A stretch of 64,000 nt of DNA from Saprospiraceae bacterium (GTDB taxonomy: Bacteria; Bacteroidota; Bacteroidia; Chitinophagales; Saprospiraceae), in contig JAHDEC010000016.1 of assembly GCA_020629035.1 (NCBI GenBank), positions 20,439 to 84,438 of the forward strand. The letters are read 5' to 3'. Positions 63,505 to 64,000 of this stretch are shown here, one piece after another; the first letter of the stretch is position 1; every line of letters starts with the position of its first letter. The notes beneath the pieces were generated by a model. That model was not told the DNA's origin. It did not search any database and saw nothing but the letters and a program-made list of their open reading frames with translations. The translations under genes and the position numbers were made by a program.

Positions 63505-63586
63505 ACCCCGTTTTCCTTGCTGAGGCAAAGGAACGAGGGAACCTCGAAGTCCCTGCTGCCGCAGAGATTCGAAGGTAAAGATTAGG
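63505..63586. repeat. 82-bp direct repeat, copy A
   Basis: Identical to 63919-64000 (offset 414 bp). It contains CGAGG-GAA-CCTCG (63534-63546), a perfect 5-bp hairpin with a GAA loop, a CCTTGC/GCAAAGG hairpin and CTGC-TGCC-GCAG. It runs straight into hairpin copy 2. Confidence 0.8.
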
Positions 63587-63678
63587 TTCTATTATCATTC
63601 TCAGGTTGGTTTTAACAGTTTCGGTAAGTGGATCATGGAGATAACGATCGACACCCATTTCACCGGACTGTTTTTTAA
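63583..63678. repeat. Hairpin repeat, diverged copy 2
   Basis: It opens with the shared 17-bp TAGGTTCTATTATCATT. Its stem pairs CAGT...CGGT with CACCG...ACTG around about 30 nt. The flanks GATTA/TAATC and TCGAA/TTCGA (63568-63584 with 63676-63686) can extend the stem outward into copy A. Confidence 0.55.
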
Positions 63679-63918
63679 TCTTCGATCCTCGGCAAAGCAC
63701 TGAGGCATCGAGATTATCTCTGACACAAGCGCTAAAGCGCGAAGTCGTCGGGATAGTCACTATCCAAATTGCATATCGAGCAAGATTGGGAAAATAGCTA
63801 ATGAAGAATGAGAAATAGACAAAAAGAAATTGAAATAGTAAACGAAATGTATATCCTCAAGAAGTTGAGGACAGTCCCAAAGTCATAGCATTTGTTGTGA
63901 TAGGGAGATAAAGAAATA

Positions 63919-64000
63919 ACCCCGTTTTCCTTGCTGAGGCAAAGGAACGAGGGAACCTCGAAGTCCCTGCTGCCGCAGAGATTCGAAGGTAAAGATTAGG
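63919..64000. repeat. 82-bp direct repeat, copy B (runs to window edge)
   Basis: Base-for-base the same as copy A at 63505-63586, so at least 82 bp are conserved. The copy ends only because the window ends, and a further hairpin copy is expected beyond it. Confidence 0.8.

Larger units (their letters stand above)
63289..64000. other. 712-bp gene-free structured repeat region after murE
   Basis: No convincing coding ORF. The region holds two exact copies of an 82-bp repeat (63505-63586 and 63919-64000, the second touching the window edge). Two diverged hairpin copies occur near 63307-63395 and 63583-63678, with several further small hairpins. G+C is visibly higher than in the neighbouring spacers. 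A 95-codon open frame on the minus strand (63473-63760) overlaps the repeat and is probably not coding. Confidence 0.7.

Noticed and set aside
63473..63760. 95-codon minus-strand ORF over the repeat array
   Set aside because: It runs across copy A and a hairpin, has no recognisable domain and is a by-product of the repeat's higher G+C. It has no clear promoter or start context.
63289..64000. CRISPR array at the right edge
   Set aside because: The repeat is 82 bp or longer with a 414-bp period, far outside CRISPR repeat/spacer sizes, and no cas gene is visible.
1..64000. tRNA or rRNA genes
   Set aside because: No cloverleaf with conserved tRNA positions and no rRNA-like stretch was found in any spacer.
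63289..64000. Insertion sequence or phage in the repeat region
   Set aside because: No transposase or integrase is encoded in the window and no terminal inverted repeat pair with a target duplication was found. A mobile origin is kept only as a hypothesis.

Overview
The window is AT-rich chromosomal DNA from a member of the Bacteroidota. Several things point there. Secreted proteins carry type IX secretion (T9SS) C-terminal sorting domains. DUF4199, DUF4403, BatA and DUF1573 families are present. One gene encodes a fused E1 alpha/beta 2-oxoacid dehydrogenase. The murein cluster has the order mraZ-rsmH-ftsL-ftsI-murE with a PASTA-containing FtsI. TAnnTTTG promoter boxes of the Bacteroidota sigma-A type lie upstream of several genes, and Shine-Dalgarno sequences are mostly absent. 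The SprB/SdrD-like adhesins would suit a gliding or particle-associated, Saprospiria-like lineage, but the exact taxon is inference.

Layout. Positions 1-8546 are mostly minus strand: a truncated prolyl oligopeptidase, a patatin, a lipoprotein, queE-RidA-HAD, then DUF1801 and thioredoxin on plus, then gmhA, a GT2 glycosyltransferase, DUF4199 and a dihydroorotase-like protein with lost metal ligands. Next come a BatA-type protein (8570-10588) and a T9SS type B secreted protein (10691-13471). A VPS10/BNR-propeller protein (13561-16689) faces a thioredoxin lipoprotein, a WaaE-like transferase and cysQ. From 19248 to 30900 the plus strand carries a SprB/SdrD adhesin, a DUF4403 lipoprotein, nhaB, dusB-cca, a sodium:solute symporter behind a structured leader, and a membrane protein with an HEYGH motif. 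From 30988 to 44611 the minus strand carries a TerB-like protein, an acyl-CoA ligase, two paralogous alpha/beta hydrolases, ApbE, a PspA-like membrane protein, sbcC-sbcD-gpsA and yidC. Positions 44752-57592 are mixed: kdsA, an AspT-like transporter, an FAD oxidoreductase, DoxX, a YjjG-like HAD, a K+ channel, a DUF547/beta-barrel fusion, yaaA, DUF1573, the E1 fusion and a dolichyl-phosphate-mannose-synthase-like enzyme. Positions 58041-63288 are the division/cell-wall cluster.

How genes fit together. LPS/envelope assembly is spread through the window: gmhA plus a GmhB-like HAD (heptose), kdsA (Kdo), a WaaE-like core transferase, polyprenyl-phosphate sugar transferases, yidC, and the mur/fts cluster. 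tRNA maturation (dusB, cca), queuosine synthesis (queE) and double-strand break repair (sbcCD) are ordinary housekeeping blocks.

The most unusual part is the right edge (63289-64000). Downstream of murE, where mraY would normally be expected, lies a gene-free, GC-richer array of structured repeats. It contains an exact 82-bp direct repeat 414 bp apart and a diverged pair of long hairpins. Other candidates for undescribed elements are structured intergenic RNAs at 28394-28475 (before the symporter), 51081-51177 (minus strand) and 18974-19007 (an orphan terminator), and a PspA-like coiled-coil protein anchored by a membrane hairpin. No tRNA, rRNA, CRISPR array, transposase or phage gene was recognised.
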